Origin: Magnetovibrio sp. PR-2
GTDB taxonomy: Bacteria; Pseudomonadota; Alphaproteobacteria; Rhodospirillales; Magnetovibrionaceae
DNA: 64,000 nucleotides
Direction: 5' to 3'
Assembly (NCBI RefSeq): GCF_036689815.1
Contig: NZ_JBAHUR010000008.1
Span: 62,001 to 126,000, forward strand
A model generated the notes under the pieces. It worked only from the letters and a program-made list of their open reading frames with translations. It did not search any database and was not told the DNA's origin. Positions 1 through 9,559 of this stretch are shown one piece after another. Numbering within the stretch: position 1 is the first letter of the stretch; each line of letters begins with the position of its first letter. The translations under genes were made by a program, and so were the position numbers.

Positions 1-731
1 AATCCGACGAAGACGGCTTTCACGAAACGGCTTTGGACAACATCAACATCACCATTCCCGCTGGCAAGACCGTGGCCTTGGTGGGCACGTCCGGTGCGGG
101 CAAATCCACCATCATGAACTTGGTGCCGCGCTTTTACGATGTCACCGACGGCAAGGTTTTGATCGACGACCAAAACATTCGCGACGTCACCTTCGAAAGC
201 CTGCGCAACGCCATTGCCCTGGTCAGCCAAGAAGTCACCCTGTTCGATGACACCGTGCGCGCCAACATCGGCTATGGGCGTAAAGGTGCCAGTTTCGAAG
301 ATATCCAAGACGCCGCCCGCCACGCAGCCGCCCACGACTTTATCCAAGAGCTGCCCGAAGGCTACGACACCATGGTCGGTGAGCACGGCGTGCGTCTGTC
401 CGGCGGTCAACGTCAACGCTTGGCTATCGCGCGCGCCATGTTGAAAAACGCACCTATTCTACTGTTGGACGAAGCCACATCTGCGCTGGATACGGAATCG
501 GAACGCCACGTGCAAACGGCCCTGGAAGAACTGATGGCCAACCGCACCACTTTGGTCATTGCCCACCGCCTGTCCACCGTTGTGGATGCAGACTTGATCA
601 TCGTCTTGAGCCAAGGCCGTGTGGTCGAACAAGGCTCCCACGACGAACTGCTGGAAAAAGGCGGCCAGTACGCCAACCTCTACCAACTGCAATTCGCTGA
701 AGACGCCACTGAACAAGCTCTCGAGATTTAA
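1..731 (+). CDS. msbA: Lipid A export ABC transporter, C-terminal ATPase domain (5' truncated)
   Basis: The gene enters from the left edge already in frame, so the membrane part lies outside the window. What remains is a complete ABC nucleotide-binding domain: Walker A GTSGAGKST near 84-110, the Q-loop (LVSQE), signature LSGGQRQRLA near 396, Walker B ILLLDEATSALD near 456-490 and the switch histidine in AHRLST. The signature and the half-transporter ending match exporters of the MsbA type, which flip lipid A core across the inner membrane. The following genes (DUF374 acyltransferase, waaA, lpxK, late acyltransferase) are all lipid A genes, which supports msbA over a generic multidrug exporter. 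The missing transmembrane half means this stays an inference. Confidence 0.8.
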   Translation, partial: SDEDGFHETALDNINITIPAGKTVALVGTSGAGKSTIMNLVPRFYDVTDGKVLIDDQNIRDVTFESLRNAIALVSQEVTLFDDTVRANIGYGRKGASFEDIQDAARHAAAHDFIQELPEGYDTMVGEHGVRLSGGQRQRLAIARAMLKNAPILLLDEATSALDTESERHVQTALEELMANRTTLVIAHRLSTVVDADLIIVLSQGRVVEQGSHDELLEKGGQYANLYQLQFAEDATEQALEI

Positions 732-745
732 ATCGGAGTTCACCT

Positions 746-1462
746 GTGAAGCTCTACAAACGCATCTTTGAAAAACCCTGGGCTCAGAGCGCTATTTCCG
801 CTCTGGCAGCGGGCTATATGCGTTTTGTGCGCCTCACAAGCAAATGGGAACACCGTGGGCTGGAGAACGTCGAAGGTCTTGTGGAAAACGAAACGCCGAT
901 GCTCATCAGCTTTTGGCACGGGCGTTTGATCCCAAGCCTGTTTGGCTGGCCCTATGCATCGACACTGCACATTTTGTCCACCCCGCATCGCGACGGCCAA
1001 ATCGCGGCCAAGGCGTACAACCGTTTTGGCATCAAGACCATTTGGGGCTCGACCAAAAAAGGCGGCACCGAAGCGGTGCGCAACATCATCAAGGTCCTAA
1101 AATCCGGCGGTGTGGTGGCGCTGACCCCCGACGGCCCCAAAGGCCCCCGCCAACGTATGCAGCAAAGCTCCGTAGACATTGCGCGCATGACCGGGGCGAA
1201 GCTGGTGCCCTTCGGCATTTCCGCAACCAAACTGAAATGGCGCAACAGTTGGGACTGCATGGTGATCCCTAAACCGTTTTCGCACTACATCATTATTTTT
1301 GGCGAACCGATGGAAATCCCGCGCAAAGCCAGCAAGGAAGAGTACGAAACACTGCGCCAAGAGTTTGAAAACCGCATGAACGCGCTGCAACTCGAAGTCG
1401 ACGAAGCCTGCAACCAACCCAGCCCCGAACCTGCGCCTGTGAAATCGGAGACAGCGTCATGA
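746..1462 (+). CDS. DUF374 lysophospholipid acyltransferase-like protein
   Basis: A 238-residue protein of the DUF374 branch of the lysophospholipid acyltransferase superfamily. Visible motifs are FWHGR (His58), TPHRDG (His81, Asp83), a GGTEA stretch and DGPKGPR, the usual landmarks of this family. The start is GTG at 746, preceded by a CGGAG ribosome binding site, 14 bases after the transporter stop. Family members sit in alphaproteobacterial lipid A operons and are thought to transfer an acyl chain to a lipid A or related lipid; the exact substrate is not known. The C-terminal tail is Pro/Glu rich. It overlaps waaA by four bases (ATGA), so it is translationally coupled. Confidence 0.85.
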   Translation: MKLYKRIFEKPWAQSAISALAAGYMRFVRLTSKWEHRGLENVEGLVENETPMLISFWHGRLIPSLFGWPYASTLHILSTPHRDGQIAAKAYNRFGIKTIWGSTKKGGTEAVRNIIKVLKSGGVVALTPDGPKGPRQRMQQSSVDIARMTGAKLVPFGISATKLKWRNSWDCMVIPKPFSHYIIIFGEPMEIPRKASKEEYETLRQEFENRMNALQLEVDEACNQPSPEPAPVKSETAS

Positions 1463-2739
1463 AGCTTTCGCTGTATCGCATGGCGACGACGCTGGGCGGG
1501 CCATTGATCCGTCTGTATCTCAACAAGCGACTGAAACGCGGCAAAGAAGATGCGGCGCGCTTTGAGGAACGCTTAGGCATCGCATCCCTGCCCCGCCCCG
1601 ATGGTCGCTTGGTATGGATCCATGCGGCAAGTGTGGGCGAAAGCTTATCGGTTCTGACGTTCATTGACCGGGTGCAAAAAGACTACCCCGACACCTCCAT
1701 TTTGGTGACCACCGGGACCCTGACGTCTGCGCGCTTGATGGCTAAACGTCTTCCCCAAGGGGCGGTTCATCAGTATGTCCCCGCTGATTGCGTGAGCTAC
1801 GTTCGACGGTTCTTAGAACACTGGAAACCCGATTTGGCGTTTTGGGTCGAAAGCGAATTTTGGCCCAACATGGTCATAGAAACCCGGGCGCGGGCCGTGC
1901 CCATGGTGGTGCTGAACGGACGCATGTCGCAAAGCTCTTATGAAGGGTGGCGTAAAAGCCGGGCGATGATCGGGCGCATTTTATCTGCGTTTCCTCTGGT
2001 CCTCGCCCAAAGCGATACGGACGGCTTGCGTTTCCAAGACCTAGGCGCCAAGGCCGTCGACGTTCCCGGCAACTTAAAATATGCCTCGGCTCCGCTGCCT
2101 TATGACGAAGCCGAGCTGACAAAGCTAAAATCCACCATCGGTGAACGGCCCGTTTGGCTTGCGTCTTCGACCCACCCTGGTGAAGAAACCATCGCAGGCC
2201 GCGCTCACAAGACGCTCCGGGACAAACTCGACAATCCGCTGACCATCATTGTGCCGCGTCACCCCGAACGGGGAAGTGAAATTGCAGACGACCTGAAAGC
2301 GTCAGGCTTAAACGTCGCTCTACGCTCAATCGGCGATGACCTTTCTGATCAAACAGATGTCTATATCGCCGACACCTTGGGCGAGCTGGGCATATTTTAT
2401 CGCTTGTGCTCGGTCGTGTTTATCGGCAAAACCCTTGCAGGATCGGGTGGGCAAAACCCCATCGAGCCCGCGCAACTGGGCTGCGCCTTGATTTTTGGAC
2501 CGGACATGAGCAACTTTGAAGATGCCTCCGCCCTGCTGTCCGATGCAGGGGGCGCGCACTGGGTCGCCAACGAAGGCGAGCTCACAAACACCTTAGAGGA
2601 CTTAATGACCAACGAACAGAACCGCACCAACGCGGCCCAACAGGCTCAAGACGCCATAGCCTCCGAAGCCCAAGTTCTAGAACGCGTGATGACAACTCTG
2701 ACCCCCTATTTAAAGGGAGATCACGATGCGCGGATTTGA
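1459..2739 (+). CDS. waaA: 3-deoxy-D-manno-octulosonic acid (KDO) transferase
   Basis: A 426-residue GT30 glycosyltransferase that adds KDO from CMP-KDO to the lipid IVA precursor at the inner face of the cytoplasmic membrane. The N-terminal domain carries HAASVGE with the expected catalytic Glu61; the C-terminal GT-B domain carries SGGQNPIEPAQLG, the nucleotide-sugar loop. Length matches the family. The start overlaps the preceding stop by four bases and the end overlaps lpxK by 14 bases, giving a compact lipid A operon. Whether one or two KDO residues are added cannot be told from the sequence. Confidence 0.95.
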   Translation: MKLSLYRMATTLGGPLIRLYLNKRLKRGKEDAARFEERLGIASLPRPDGRLVWIHAASVGESLSVLTFIDRVQKDYPDTSILVTTGTLTSARLMAKRLPQGAVHQYVPADCVSYVRRFLEHWKPDLAFWVESEFWPNMVIETRARAVPMVVLNGRMSQSSYEGWRKSRAMIGRILSAFPLVLAQSDTDGLRFQDLGAKAVDVPGNLKYASAPLPYDEAELTKLKSTIGERPVWLASSTHPGEETIAGRAHKTLRDKLDNPLTIIVPRHPERGSEIADDLKASGLNVALRSIGDDLSDQTDVYIADTLGELGIFYRLCSVVFIGKTLAGSGGQNPIEPAQLGCALIFGPDMSNFEDASALLSDAGGAHWVANEGELTNTLEDLMTNEQNRTNAAQQAQDAIASEAQVLERVMTTLTPYLKGDHDARI

Positions 2740-3733
2740 CTTTTGGGATCGTAAATCCAACGGTCTGCTGCCGAGCTTGCTGCGCCCCATCGGCTGTGCG
2801 GTCGCCGGGATTGCCGCACTGCGTCAACGCACGGCCAAACCGTGGAAAGCCCCCGTACCCGTCATTTGCGTCGGCAACATTGTCGTTGGCGGCGCAGGCA
2901 AAACCCCTGTGGCCTTAGACTTGATTGAGCGTCTAAAAGCCCGCGGCCAAAACGTACATGTGGTGTCACGAGGGTACGGCGGCTCGCTGGTCGGGCCTGA
3001 ACGTGTCGACCTAAACGTTCACACCGCCAAAGAGGTTGGGGACGAACCCTTGCTGTTGGCGCAAAAATCACCAACCTGGGTCAGCCGCGAACGCCGCTTG
3101 GGCATCGAGGCCGCTGTCGAACAAGGGGCCAGCCTCATCATTATGGATGATGGCTACCAAAACCCAAGCGTTGTGAAGGATCTGTCTTTGGTCGTCACCG
3201 ACGGCGGCTATGGCTTTGGCAATGGTCGGGTGATGCCGGCCGGTCCCTTGCGCGAACCCGTCGAAAAAGGCCTCAGCCGCGCTGACGCCGTTATTTTGTT
3301 GGGCGCCGACGAAGCCGACGTGTGGGGGCGGGTGCAGCGCCACGGCTATAAATCCTTGAGCGTTATTCGCGCCCAGTTCAAACCCGTCGGTGATTTCGAA
3401 AGCTTGCGCGATAAAAAAGTTTTTGCATTCGCAGGCATTGGCCGCCCAGAAAAGTTTTACAGCACCCTCAAAGACATTGGGTGCAATGTCGTCGAGACTC
3501 GTTCCTTCGACGACCACCATCCATACCGCGAGGCCGAGATCGTCTCCATCTTATCCGACGCCGTGGACATGACTGTGGTCACCACCGCCAAGGATCACGT
3601 GCGCCTCACCCCGGCTCACCAAAAGCGCATCAAAACCGTCAACGTCGAGCTGGATTGGAAGGACGCCAGCGAAATTGATGGCCTGCTCGACAACCTGCTC
3701 AACACTTGCGACACACCTGAGGACGACGACTAA
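2726..3733 (+). CDS. lpxK: Tetraacyldisaccharide 4'-kinase
   Basis: A 335-residue kinase that phosphorylates the 4' position of the lipid A disaccharide at the inner membrane. The P-loop VGGAGKTP lies at residues 54-61 within the typical VGNIVVGG context, and the DDGYQNP motif near residue 143 and the late TTAKDHVRL motif are both family landmarks. The start ATG at 2726 lies inside waaA and has a good AAGGGAG ribosome binding site, so the 14-base overlap looks real. A late acyltransferase follows five bases after the stop. Confidence 0.95.
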   Translation: MRGFDFWDRKSNGLLPSLLRPIGCAVAGIAALRQRTAKPWKAPVPVICVGNIVVGGAGKTPVALDLIERLKARGQNVHVVSRGYGGSLVGPERVDLNVHTAKEVGDEPLLLAQKSPTWVSRERRLGIEAAVEQGASLIIMDDGYQNPSVVKDLSLVVTDGGYGFGNGRVMPAGPLREPVEKGLSRADAVILLGADEADVWGRVQRHGYKSLSVIRAQFKPVGDFESLRDKKVFAFAGIGRPEKFYSTLKDIGCNVVETRSFDDHHPYREAEIVSILSDAVDMTVVTTAKDHVRLTPAHQKRIKTVNVELDWKDASEIDGLLDNLLNTCDTPEDDD

Positions 3734-3738
3734 GGACC

Positions 3739-4638
3739 ATGGCTGACAGTCTCACCCCCGTCAAAACCCGTGAAGCGACACCGCTGGACTATGTCTCGGC
3801 GGGGTTTGTGTATGCGTTTGTGGGACTGTTGCGTTTGTTTCCGTTTGCCTGGGTCTCGGCTATCGGCGGGGCCTTGGCCTCAACGTTCGGTCCGATGCTC
3901 AAACCGTCAAAGAATGCGCGTGAAAATTTACGGCGCACCTTCCCTGAAAAATCCGAAGCCGAAATTGCCATGATCCTGCGTGGTGCGTGGGAAAACTTAG
4001 GAAACACCGCGTTCGAATTTGCGGTGATGGACCAGCTGCTCACCGACAAAGGCAAACACCGCGTCGAAATCGAAGGCTTGGATGTATTGGAGCGCATTTT
4101 AAACTCCGGCAAGCCGGTATTATTTTTCGGCGCACATCAAGCGAACTGGGAACTGTTGCCGGTCTCCAGCAACATCTTGGGCTTTGTCTGCCACATCTTT
4201 TATCGCGCCCCGAACAATCCGTTGCTGCAAAACCTTTTCGCCCAGCGCTACGGTACGGGCGAGCTGATCCCCAAGGGTGCGCCCGGGGCCAAACGCGCCT
4301 TTGCCTTGCTGAAGAAAAATGAACATTTGGGCATTTTGGTCGATCAAAAGCTCAACGACGGCATTGCCGTTCCGTTCATGGGCCGCGATGCCATGACCGG
4401 AACCGCCATCGCAGAATTCGCCCTGCGCTTCGACGCCCCCATGGTGCCCATCCAATGCATCCGCCTACCCGGCGCGCGGTTTAAGGTCATTTACCAAGAA
4501 CCGCTTCAAGTCACACGCACGGATGACAAAAAAACCGATGTGCGCACCGTGATGACAGATATCAACGCCACCATCGAAGGCTGGATCCGCGAATACCCGG
4601 ATCAATGGCTATGGCAGCACAATCGCTGGCCGAAATAA
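3739..4638 (+). CDS. Late lipid A acyltransferase (LpxL/HtrB family)
   Basis: A 299-residue LpxL/LpxM-type acyltransferase. It has an N-terminal hydrophobic segment (about residues 20-50), then the catalytic HQANWE motif (His133, Glu138), the family's HX4D/E pair, and a C-terminal QWLWQHNRWP motif that is typical of lauroyl/myristoyl acyltransferases. It would add a secondary acyl chain to KDO-lipid A at the inner membrane. It is the last gene of the lipid A block; a 117-base gap follows. The acyl chain length used cannot be predicted, so no LpxL or LpxM symbol is assigned. Confidence 0.9.
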   Translation: MADSLTPVKTREATPLDYVSAGFVYAFVGLLRLFPFAWVSAIGGALASTFGPMLKPSKNARENLRRTFPEKSEAEIAMILRGAWENLGNTAFEFAVMDQLLTDKGKHRVEIEGLDVLERILNSGKPVLFFGAHQANWELLPVSSNILGFVCHIFYRAPNNPLLQNLFAQRYGTGELIPKGAPGAKRAFALLKKNEHLGILVDQKLNDGIAVPFMGRDAMTGTAIAEFALRFDAPMVPIQCIRLPGARFKVIYQEPLQVTRTDDKKTDVRTVMTDINATIEGWIREYPDQWLWQHNRWPK

Positions 4639-4642
4639 CGCG

Positions 4643-4670
4643 GCACAAAAGGTCTGGCTTTTTATTGTGC
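4643..4670 (+). terminator. Weak hairpin after the lipid A block
   Basis: GCACAA and TTGTGC form a six-base stem (4643-4648 with 4665-4670), with AAG/CTT able to pair further in. No T-run follows, so it is at best a weak stop or processing site. The rest of the gap to 4755 shows no other clear signal. Confidence 0.3.
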
Positions 4671-4755
4671 GCGGCTTGCGCTATAAGTTGACCAGGGCCA
4701 GATTTTGTTAAAGTGGATACGCACCGCTTTTGCACGAGACATTCGTGGTTGATAT

Positions 4756-5931
4756 ATGCCTGCTCCTCTTTCCATCAAATCCGCCATTCCCAACAGTCGC
4801 ATTTTGATCGTCGACGACGACGAAATGATCCGCATGTTCATCGAAGTTCTGCTAAACGGCAGCGGTTTTGAAAACCTATTGCAGGCCCAGGACGGGTGGG
4901 AGGCGCTTGAAGCACTGAAAACCACAAGCGTGGACTGCGTTATCTTGGACATCAACATGCCCGGCATGGGCGGGCGCGACGTGTTGCGCCATATCCCCGG
5001 CAGCGCCAAAACCAAAGACCTGCCCGTTCTGGTCATCACCGCCCAAGATGCCCGCGAAGACCGCAACGAAATCATGCGTGCAGGGGCGACCAACCTCATT
5101 TCCAAGCCCTTGGACCAAGAGTTGCTGTTGGAGCTGCTGAACACCATGCTCGAACGCAAGATCATGGTCGACCAGCTGTCCTCATTCCACAATCGTTTGA
5201 GCCAAGAACTCGCCCAAGCGGCCAACATGCAAGCGGGCCTGATCCCTAAAGCCGACGCGATCAAAGCGTTGGAAGCGCGCTACAGCGTCAAGATCGCCAG
5301 TGCCTTTCAGCCTTCTTCGGAACTGGGGGGCGATTTCTGGACGGCGCAGATTATCGATCACCAAAGCTTTGGGATTTTGATCGCTGATTTTTCCGGGCAT
5401 GGTGTGTCGGCGGCCTTGAACACCTTCCAGCTCAATATGCTGTTGAACCGACTGGGGCCCTGTGACGCGGACCCGGCGCGCTATCTGAGCCGCATCAATG
5501 ACGAGCTTTCCCAAGTCGTGCCGCTCGGCCAATACTGCACCATGACCTACGCCATGGTGGACATCGGCAAAAACGCCATCACCTATGCGGCAGCGGCTTC
5601 ACCGCCGCCTATCTCGGGAACCTGTGGCGAAAGCGACATCTCCATCGGTGACGGCAGCGGTGTGCCGCTTGGCATCAAGGCCGACAACGTTTACGAAAAC
5701 CGCCACATTGATTTTCACCCGGGACAATTCGCGTTCTTCTTCAGTGATGTGTTCTTTGAAACCAAGCTCGCGGGGATGGACGTTTTGGAAATCGACGGCT
5801 TAGCCACATTTGCGCGCCACCACAGCGACGCGGATGCGCACAAGGCGCTGGGTGGCATGCTGAAAGCGTTCTACGACAACGCGCCGTCACCTCTGCCCGA
5901 CGATCTCACGGCCATTTGGATCACGCGCTAA
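4756..5931 (+). CDS. Response regulator with SpoIIE-type PP2C phosphatase output
   Basis: A 391-residue two-domain signalling protein. Residues 14-135 form a receiver with the acidic pocket VDDDE (about 19-23), phospho-acceptor Asp65 in ILDINMPG and Lys117 in SKPLD. A short coiled linker leads to a PP2C/SpoIIE phosphatase domain (about 175-391) with GGDFW and DFSGHG metal-binding motifs and a late DDLTAIW motif. Such proteins dephosphorylate anti-sigma-factor antagonists or similar partners when the receiver is phosphorylated. No partner kinase, anti-sigma or antagonist gene is adjacent, so the pathway is unknown. Its stop abuts the stop of the convergent M23 peptidase gene without any spacer. 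Confidence 0.9.
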   Translation: MPAPLSIKSAIPNSRILIVDDDEMIRMFIEVLLNGSGFENLLQAQDGWEALEALKTTSVDCVILDINMPGMGGRDVLRHIPGSAKTKDLPVLVITAQDAREDRNEIMRAGATNLISKPLDQELLLELLNTMLERKIMVDQLSSFHNRLSQELAQAANMQAGLIPKADAIKALEARYSVKIASAFQPSSELGGDFWTAQIIDHQSFGILIADFSGHGVSAALNTFQLNMLLNRLGPCDADPARYLSRINDELSQVVPLGQYCTMTYAMVDIGKNAITYAAAASPPPISGTCGESDISIGDGSGVPLGIKADNVYENRHIDFHPGQFAFFFSDVFFETKLAGMDVLEIDGLATFARHHSDADAHKALGGMLKAFYDNAPSPLPDDLTAIWITR

Positions 5932-6732
5932 TCAGTTTTGTGCCATGGGGCCCGTCACCAATGACGGGTCCACGTGGGTGGATTTCCAGGTCATGCCCCA
6001 GTGCAAGTGCGGGCCCGTGGTGCGGCCCGTTTTGCCCACGGTGCCAAGCGTGTCGCCTTGGCTAAGTACCTGTCCTTCAATCACCGCAACGTCGTCCATA
6101 TGCGCGTATACCGTGGTGAGGCCAAGGCCGTGATCGATCATCACCGTCTTACCCGTATAGAACATGTCCTGATGCACCAACGCCACCACCCCGTCAGCAG
6201 GCGCAACGATGGCCATGCCGCGCGGTGCGGCCACATCCACACCGTTGTGGGGGCTTTTGGGCTTACCGTTCAAAATCCGTTGCGATCCGAACACGCCGGA
6301 GATGGGGCCTTTCACAGGCCATATGAAGCCGGATAAAAATCGTGGCTCAGCGCTCATAGAGCCCCGCACACCCCAAATCCCGGCGTTGTCTTTTTTAATG
6401 CGTGCCACGTCCTTTGGATTGGGCGTGACTTTGCGGGTTGGCAGGCCGTCTATGCGCTGAATTTTATAAGTAACTTTGGCGATGGAAAGAGATTGGGTTG
6501 TTGTCTGCCCCTTTTCGGTGACAGTTAATGTCGCCTGCGGTTTGGCATCCCGTGCAAAACCAATCACGAACGCACCGTTTTCAGCCACTGTGACGGCTTT
6601 ACCGTTTAACTTCACTTCAGCGCCGGGCTCAGCCGTGCCGAACACCACACCGCCTTGGCTGAAGTTTCCATCCAGCTCAAACGCTTGGACTGGAAGAGCA
6701 ACGAAGACCAACAAAGCGAATAAAAATCTCAC
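5932..6732 (-). CDS. Secreted M23 (LytM) family metallopeptidase
   Basis: A 266-residue exported protein. An N-terminal signal peptide (about residues 1-17, ending PVQA) is followed by a beta-rich region and a C-terminal LytM domain with zinc ligands His162 and Asp166 (PHNGVD) and His242/His244 (PHLHWG), plus His211. All ligands needed for an active peptidoglycan endopeptidase are present, unlike EnvC/NlpD-type degenerate regulators. It would act on periplasmic peptidoglycan. It overlaps the end of xseA by four bases, so the two genes are probably co-transcribed. Confidence 0.9.
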   Translation of the reverse strand: MRFLFALLVFVALPVQAFELDGNFSQGGVVFGTAEPGAEVKLNGKAVTVAENGAFVIGFARDAKPQATLTVTEKGQTTTQSLSIAKVTYKIQRIDGLPTRKVTPNPKDVARIKKDNAGIWGVRGSMSAEPRFLSGFIWPVKGPISGVFGSQRILNGKPKSPHNGVDVAAPRGMAIVAPADGVVALVHQDMFYTGKTVMIDHGLGLTTVYAHMDDVAVIEGQVLSQGDTLGTVGKTGRTTGPHLHWGMTWKSTHVDPSLVTGPMAQN

Positions 6733-8147
6733 AGCAAGCTCCCTTGAGCATCGTTATTTTTCTTCGTGGGTTTCTTTTTCGGTTTTGGTTGAGCCCCACC
6801 CGTGACCCGGGCACCGATGTCGCCGCCTTTCATGCGCACCGTGATGTCGTCGCCCGGCGATACGCCGGAAGCTTCCGTCACGGCCTTACCCTTAGCATCC
6901 GTCACCAAAGCAAAGCCACGTTCCAACACGCGTTCATAAGACAGGCCGTCCAATAACCTTGTGGTTTGTTCCAACTGCTGGCGGGGGGCTTGGGTTAAGC
7001 GGGCCACCGCGCGGTTGAGACGTTCGGCCCGGCCATTGAGCATTTCACGCGCATACCCAACATGCGCCTTGGGCGAGGTCAGCGCGCCGGAGACCTCGGC
7101 CAAGCGGCGGTGGCGGCGATGAACGCCGGACTGCAAACTGCCGCCCAAACGCTCGGCCCAATCGTCCAAACGTTGGCGTTGGGAAGCAACCAAACTGTTG
7201 AGGTCCGGCAAGCCTCGGCTGAGACCGCTCAACTGTGTCTTATACTCCGACACTTGTCGTGTCATAGAGCGCACCAAACGCGCCCCGTCTTCGCTGACTT
7301 GGGCCAGCAGCTCGGCCCGCACCGGCACAACCATCTCCGCCGCCGCCGTCGGGGTCGGTGCGCGCAAGTCGGAGGCGAAGTCGATCAACGTCGTGTCCGT
7401 TTCATGCCCCACCGCACTGATCAGCGGAATGGCGCTTTCCGACGCCGCGCGTACCACGTTTTCTTCGTTAAACGCCCATAAGTCTTCCAACGAACCACCG
7501 CCCCGCGCAACAATCAACACGTCCGGGCGCGGGATATCGCCTTGTTTCCCTGTGGCAGGCTTCAAGCGGTTAAACCCCGCAATGGCCTCAACAATCTGAT
7601 CCGCAGCCCCGTCGCCCTGCACCATCACGGGCCACACCAGGACCCGGCGCGGGAAGCGGTCGTTCAAGCGGTGCAAAATGTCGCGGATTACCGCCCCCGT
7701 GGGCGATGTCACCACACCGATAACGTCGGGCAGCAGGGGAATTTCGCTTTTATAGTCCTCGTCAAATAGACCTTCTGCGGCGAGCTTTTTGCGTCGATCT
7801 TCCAACAGCTTCAAAAGCGCGCCTTCGCCCGCGACTTCCATGGAATCGACCACGATTTGGTAGTTCGAGCGCCCGGGGTACGTGGTCAACCGCCCGGTGG
7901 CGATGACTTCCAGGCCGTCTTCGGGCTCTAACCCTAAGCGTCCCGCTGTACCGCGCCAGCACACCGCGTCGAGATTCGCAGCTTCGTCTTTGAGACGAAA
8001 ATAGAGGTGACCCGACGCCGCACGCTTAAAACCGGAGATTTCGCCCCGCACACGCACGAACGCAAACGAATCCTCCACCACCCGTTTGAGGTGGCCAGAG
8101 ATCTCGGTTACCGAAAAAATCGGCGCATTTAAGCCATTTTCGTCCAT
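6729..8147 (-). CDS. xseA: Exodeoxyribonuclease VII large subunit
   Basis: A 472-residue XseA. The N-terminal OB-fold region (ISGFKRAASGHLYFRLKD, about residues 38-55) is followed by the catalytic core with VVTSPTGAVIRDI, ARGGGSLEDLWAFN and SAVGHETDTT, then a helical coiled region and a Lys-rich C-terminus. With the small subunit XseB it degrades single-stranded DNA to acid-soluble oligonucleotides in recombination and repair. xseB is not in the window. It is divergent from purD across a 126-base intergenic region that must hold both promoters. Confidence 0.95.
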   Translation of the reverse strand: MDENGLNAPIFSVTEISGHLKRVVEDSFAFVRVRGEISGFKRAASGHLYFRLKDEAANLDAVCWRGTAGRLGLEPEDGLEVIATGRLTTYPGRSNYQIVVDSMEVAGEGALLKLLEDRRKKLAAEGLFDEDYKSEIPLLPDVIGVVTSPTGAVIRDILHRLNDRFPRRVLVWPVMVQGDGAADQIVEAIAGFNRLKPATGKQGDIPRPDVLIVARGGGSLEDLWAFNEENVVRAASESAIPLISAVGHETDTTLIDFASDLRAPTPTAAAEMVVPVRAELLAQVSEDGARLVRSMTRQVSEYKTQLSGLSRGLPDLNSLVASQRQRLDDWAERLGGSLQSGVHRRHRRLAEVSGALTSPKAHVGYAREMLNGRAERLNRAVARLTQAPRQQLEQTTRLLDGLSYERVLERGFALVTDAKGKAVTEASGVSPGDDITVRMKGGDIGARVTGGAQPKPKKKPTKKNNDAQGSLL

Positions 8148-8273
8148 TTCTTGCCTTTGTGATCAGCTTTCCTATTCCCTACTGCACGACAGTATGTATG
8201 ATACGGATGCACGCTGTAAAACAAGGCGTGATAAATAATCTTGGAAGAATGAAAAGTTTGGAGGCTTTGGCCC

Positions 8274-9554
8274 ATGAAGGTTCTGGTTGTTGGTTCGGGT
8301 GGACGTGAACATGCGCTCTGCTGGGCGATTTCGAAATCGCCGAAATGCGAAAAGCTGTATGCCGCCCCTGGAAATGCCGGAATTGCAGACGTCGCCGAAT
8401 GCGTCAAGGTGAAAGCCGATGACGTGGACGGCATCGTCAAATTCGCCAAATCCGAAAAAATCGACTTTGTCGTCGTCGGCCCCGAAGCCCCGCTTGTGGA
8501 CGGCTTGGTCGACAAACTGGACAAAGCCAAAATCAAAGCCTTTGGCCCGTCCAAAAAAGCCGCCCAGTTGGAAGGCTCCAAAGCCTTCATGAAAGACTTA
8601 CTGGCAAAATACGAAATTCCCACCGCCGACTACGGCGTGTTTGACGAACCCGACGCCGCCAAAGAATACATCATCAAGATGGAAGGCGGCGTGGTCGTTA
8701 AAGCCGACGGCTTGGCTGCTGGCAAAGGCGTGATTGTTTGCCACAACAAAAACGAAGCCTTTGCCGCCATCGACCACATCATGACCGAGCGCGCCTTTGG
8801 CGATGCGGGTGACGAAGTTTTGGTCGAAGAATTCATGAAAGGTGAAGAAATCAGCTTCTTCGCCCTGGTTGACGGCACCACTGCCGTGCCCATGGGTGCG
8901 GCCCAAGACCACAAAGCCGTTCACGAAGGCGACACCGGTCCCAACACTGGCGGCATGGGGGCTTACACCCCGACGCCCTTGGTCGACAAGGCCATGGAAA
9001 AGAAAATCATGGCCGAAATCATTCAGCCCACCATCGAAGCCATGGCGGCTGAGGACGCACCTTACAAAGGTGTTCTGTTCGCAGGCCTGATGGTTGAAAA
9101 CGGCGTGCCGCGTGTATTGGAATACAACGTGCGCTTTGGCGACCCGGAATGCCAAGTTTTGATGGCGCGCATGAACTCCGATGTGTTGGAAGCTCTGGTC
9201 GCCTGCGCCGACGGCAAGCTCAAAGACGCCAAGATCACCTGGAAGCGCTCCACCGCCCTGATCGTGGTCATGGCCGCCGACGGCTACCCCGGCCACTACG
9301 CCACGGGCACGCAAATCAGCAAGCTGGACGAAGCCCAAGGTGTGAAAGGCGTCGAAGTCTTCCACGCGGGCACCAAACAACAAGGCAAAAAAGTCGTGGC
9401 CAACGGCGGCCGTGTGTTGGGCGTGACGTCCATCGGCAAAACGGTCAAAGAAGCCCAGGACAAAGCCTACGAAGCCGTAGACGCCATTGAATGGCCCGAA
9501 GGCTTCTGCCGCCGTGACATCGGCTGGCGCGCGGTCGAACGCGAAGAGGCTTAA
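8274..9554 (+). CDS. purD: Phosphoribosylamine-glycine ligase (GAR synthetase)
   Basis: A 426-residue ATP-grasp enzyme that joins phosphoribosylamine and glycine in the second step of purine synthesis. The N-terminal VVGSGGREHALCW motif, the central ATP-grasp region (VVKADGLAAGKGV, DHKAVHEGDTGPNTGGMGAY) and the late YNVRFGDPECQ metal site are all intact. Start ATG 8274 has TTGGAGG ten bases upstream. The coding sequence is rich in GCC and AAA codons, which suggests good expression. An ABM-domain gene follows after five bases and is probably co-transcribed. Confidence 0.97.
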   Translation: MKVLVVGSGGREHALCWAISKSPKCEKLYAAPGNAGIADVAECVKVKADDVDGIVKFAKSEKIDFVVVGPEAPLVDGLVDKLDKAKIKAFGPSKKAAQLEGSKAFMKDLLAKYEIPTADYGVFDEPDAAKEYIIKMEGGVVVKADGLAAGKGVIVCHNKNEAFAAIDHIMTERAFGDAGDEVLVEEFMKGEEISFFALVDGTTAVPMGAAQDHKAVHEGDTGPNTGGMGAYTPTPLVDKAMEKKIMAEIIQPTIEAMAAEDAPYKGVLFAGLMVENGVPRVLEYNVRFGDPECQVLMARMNSDVLEALVACADGKLKDAKITWKRSTALIVVMAADGYPGHYATGTQISKLDEAQGVKGVEVFHAGTKQQGKKVVANGGRVLGVTSIGKTVKEAQDKAYEAVDAIEWPEGFCRRDIGWRAVEREEA

Positions 9555-9559
9555 TACTG

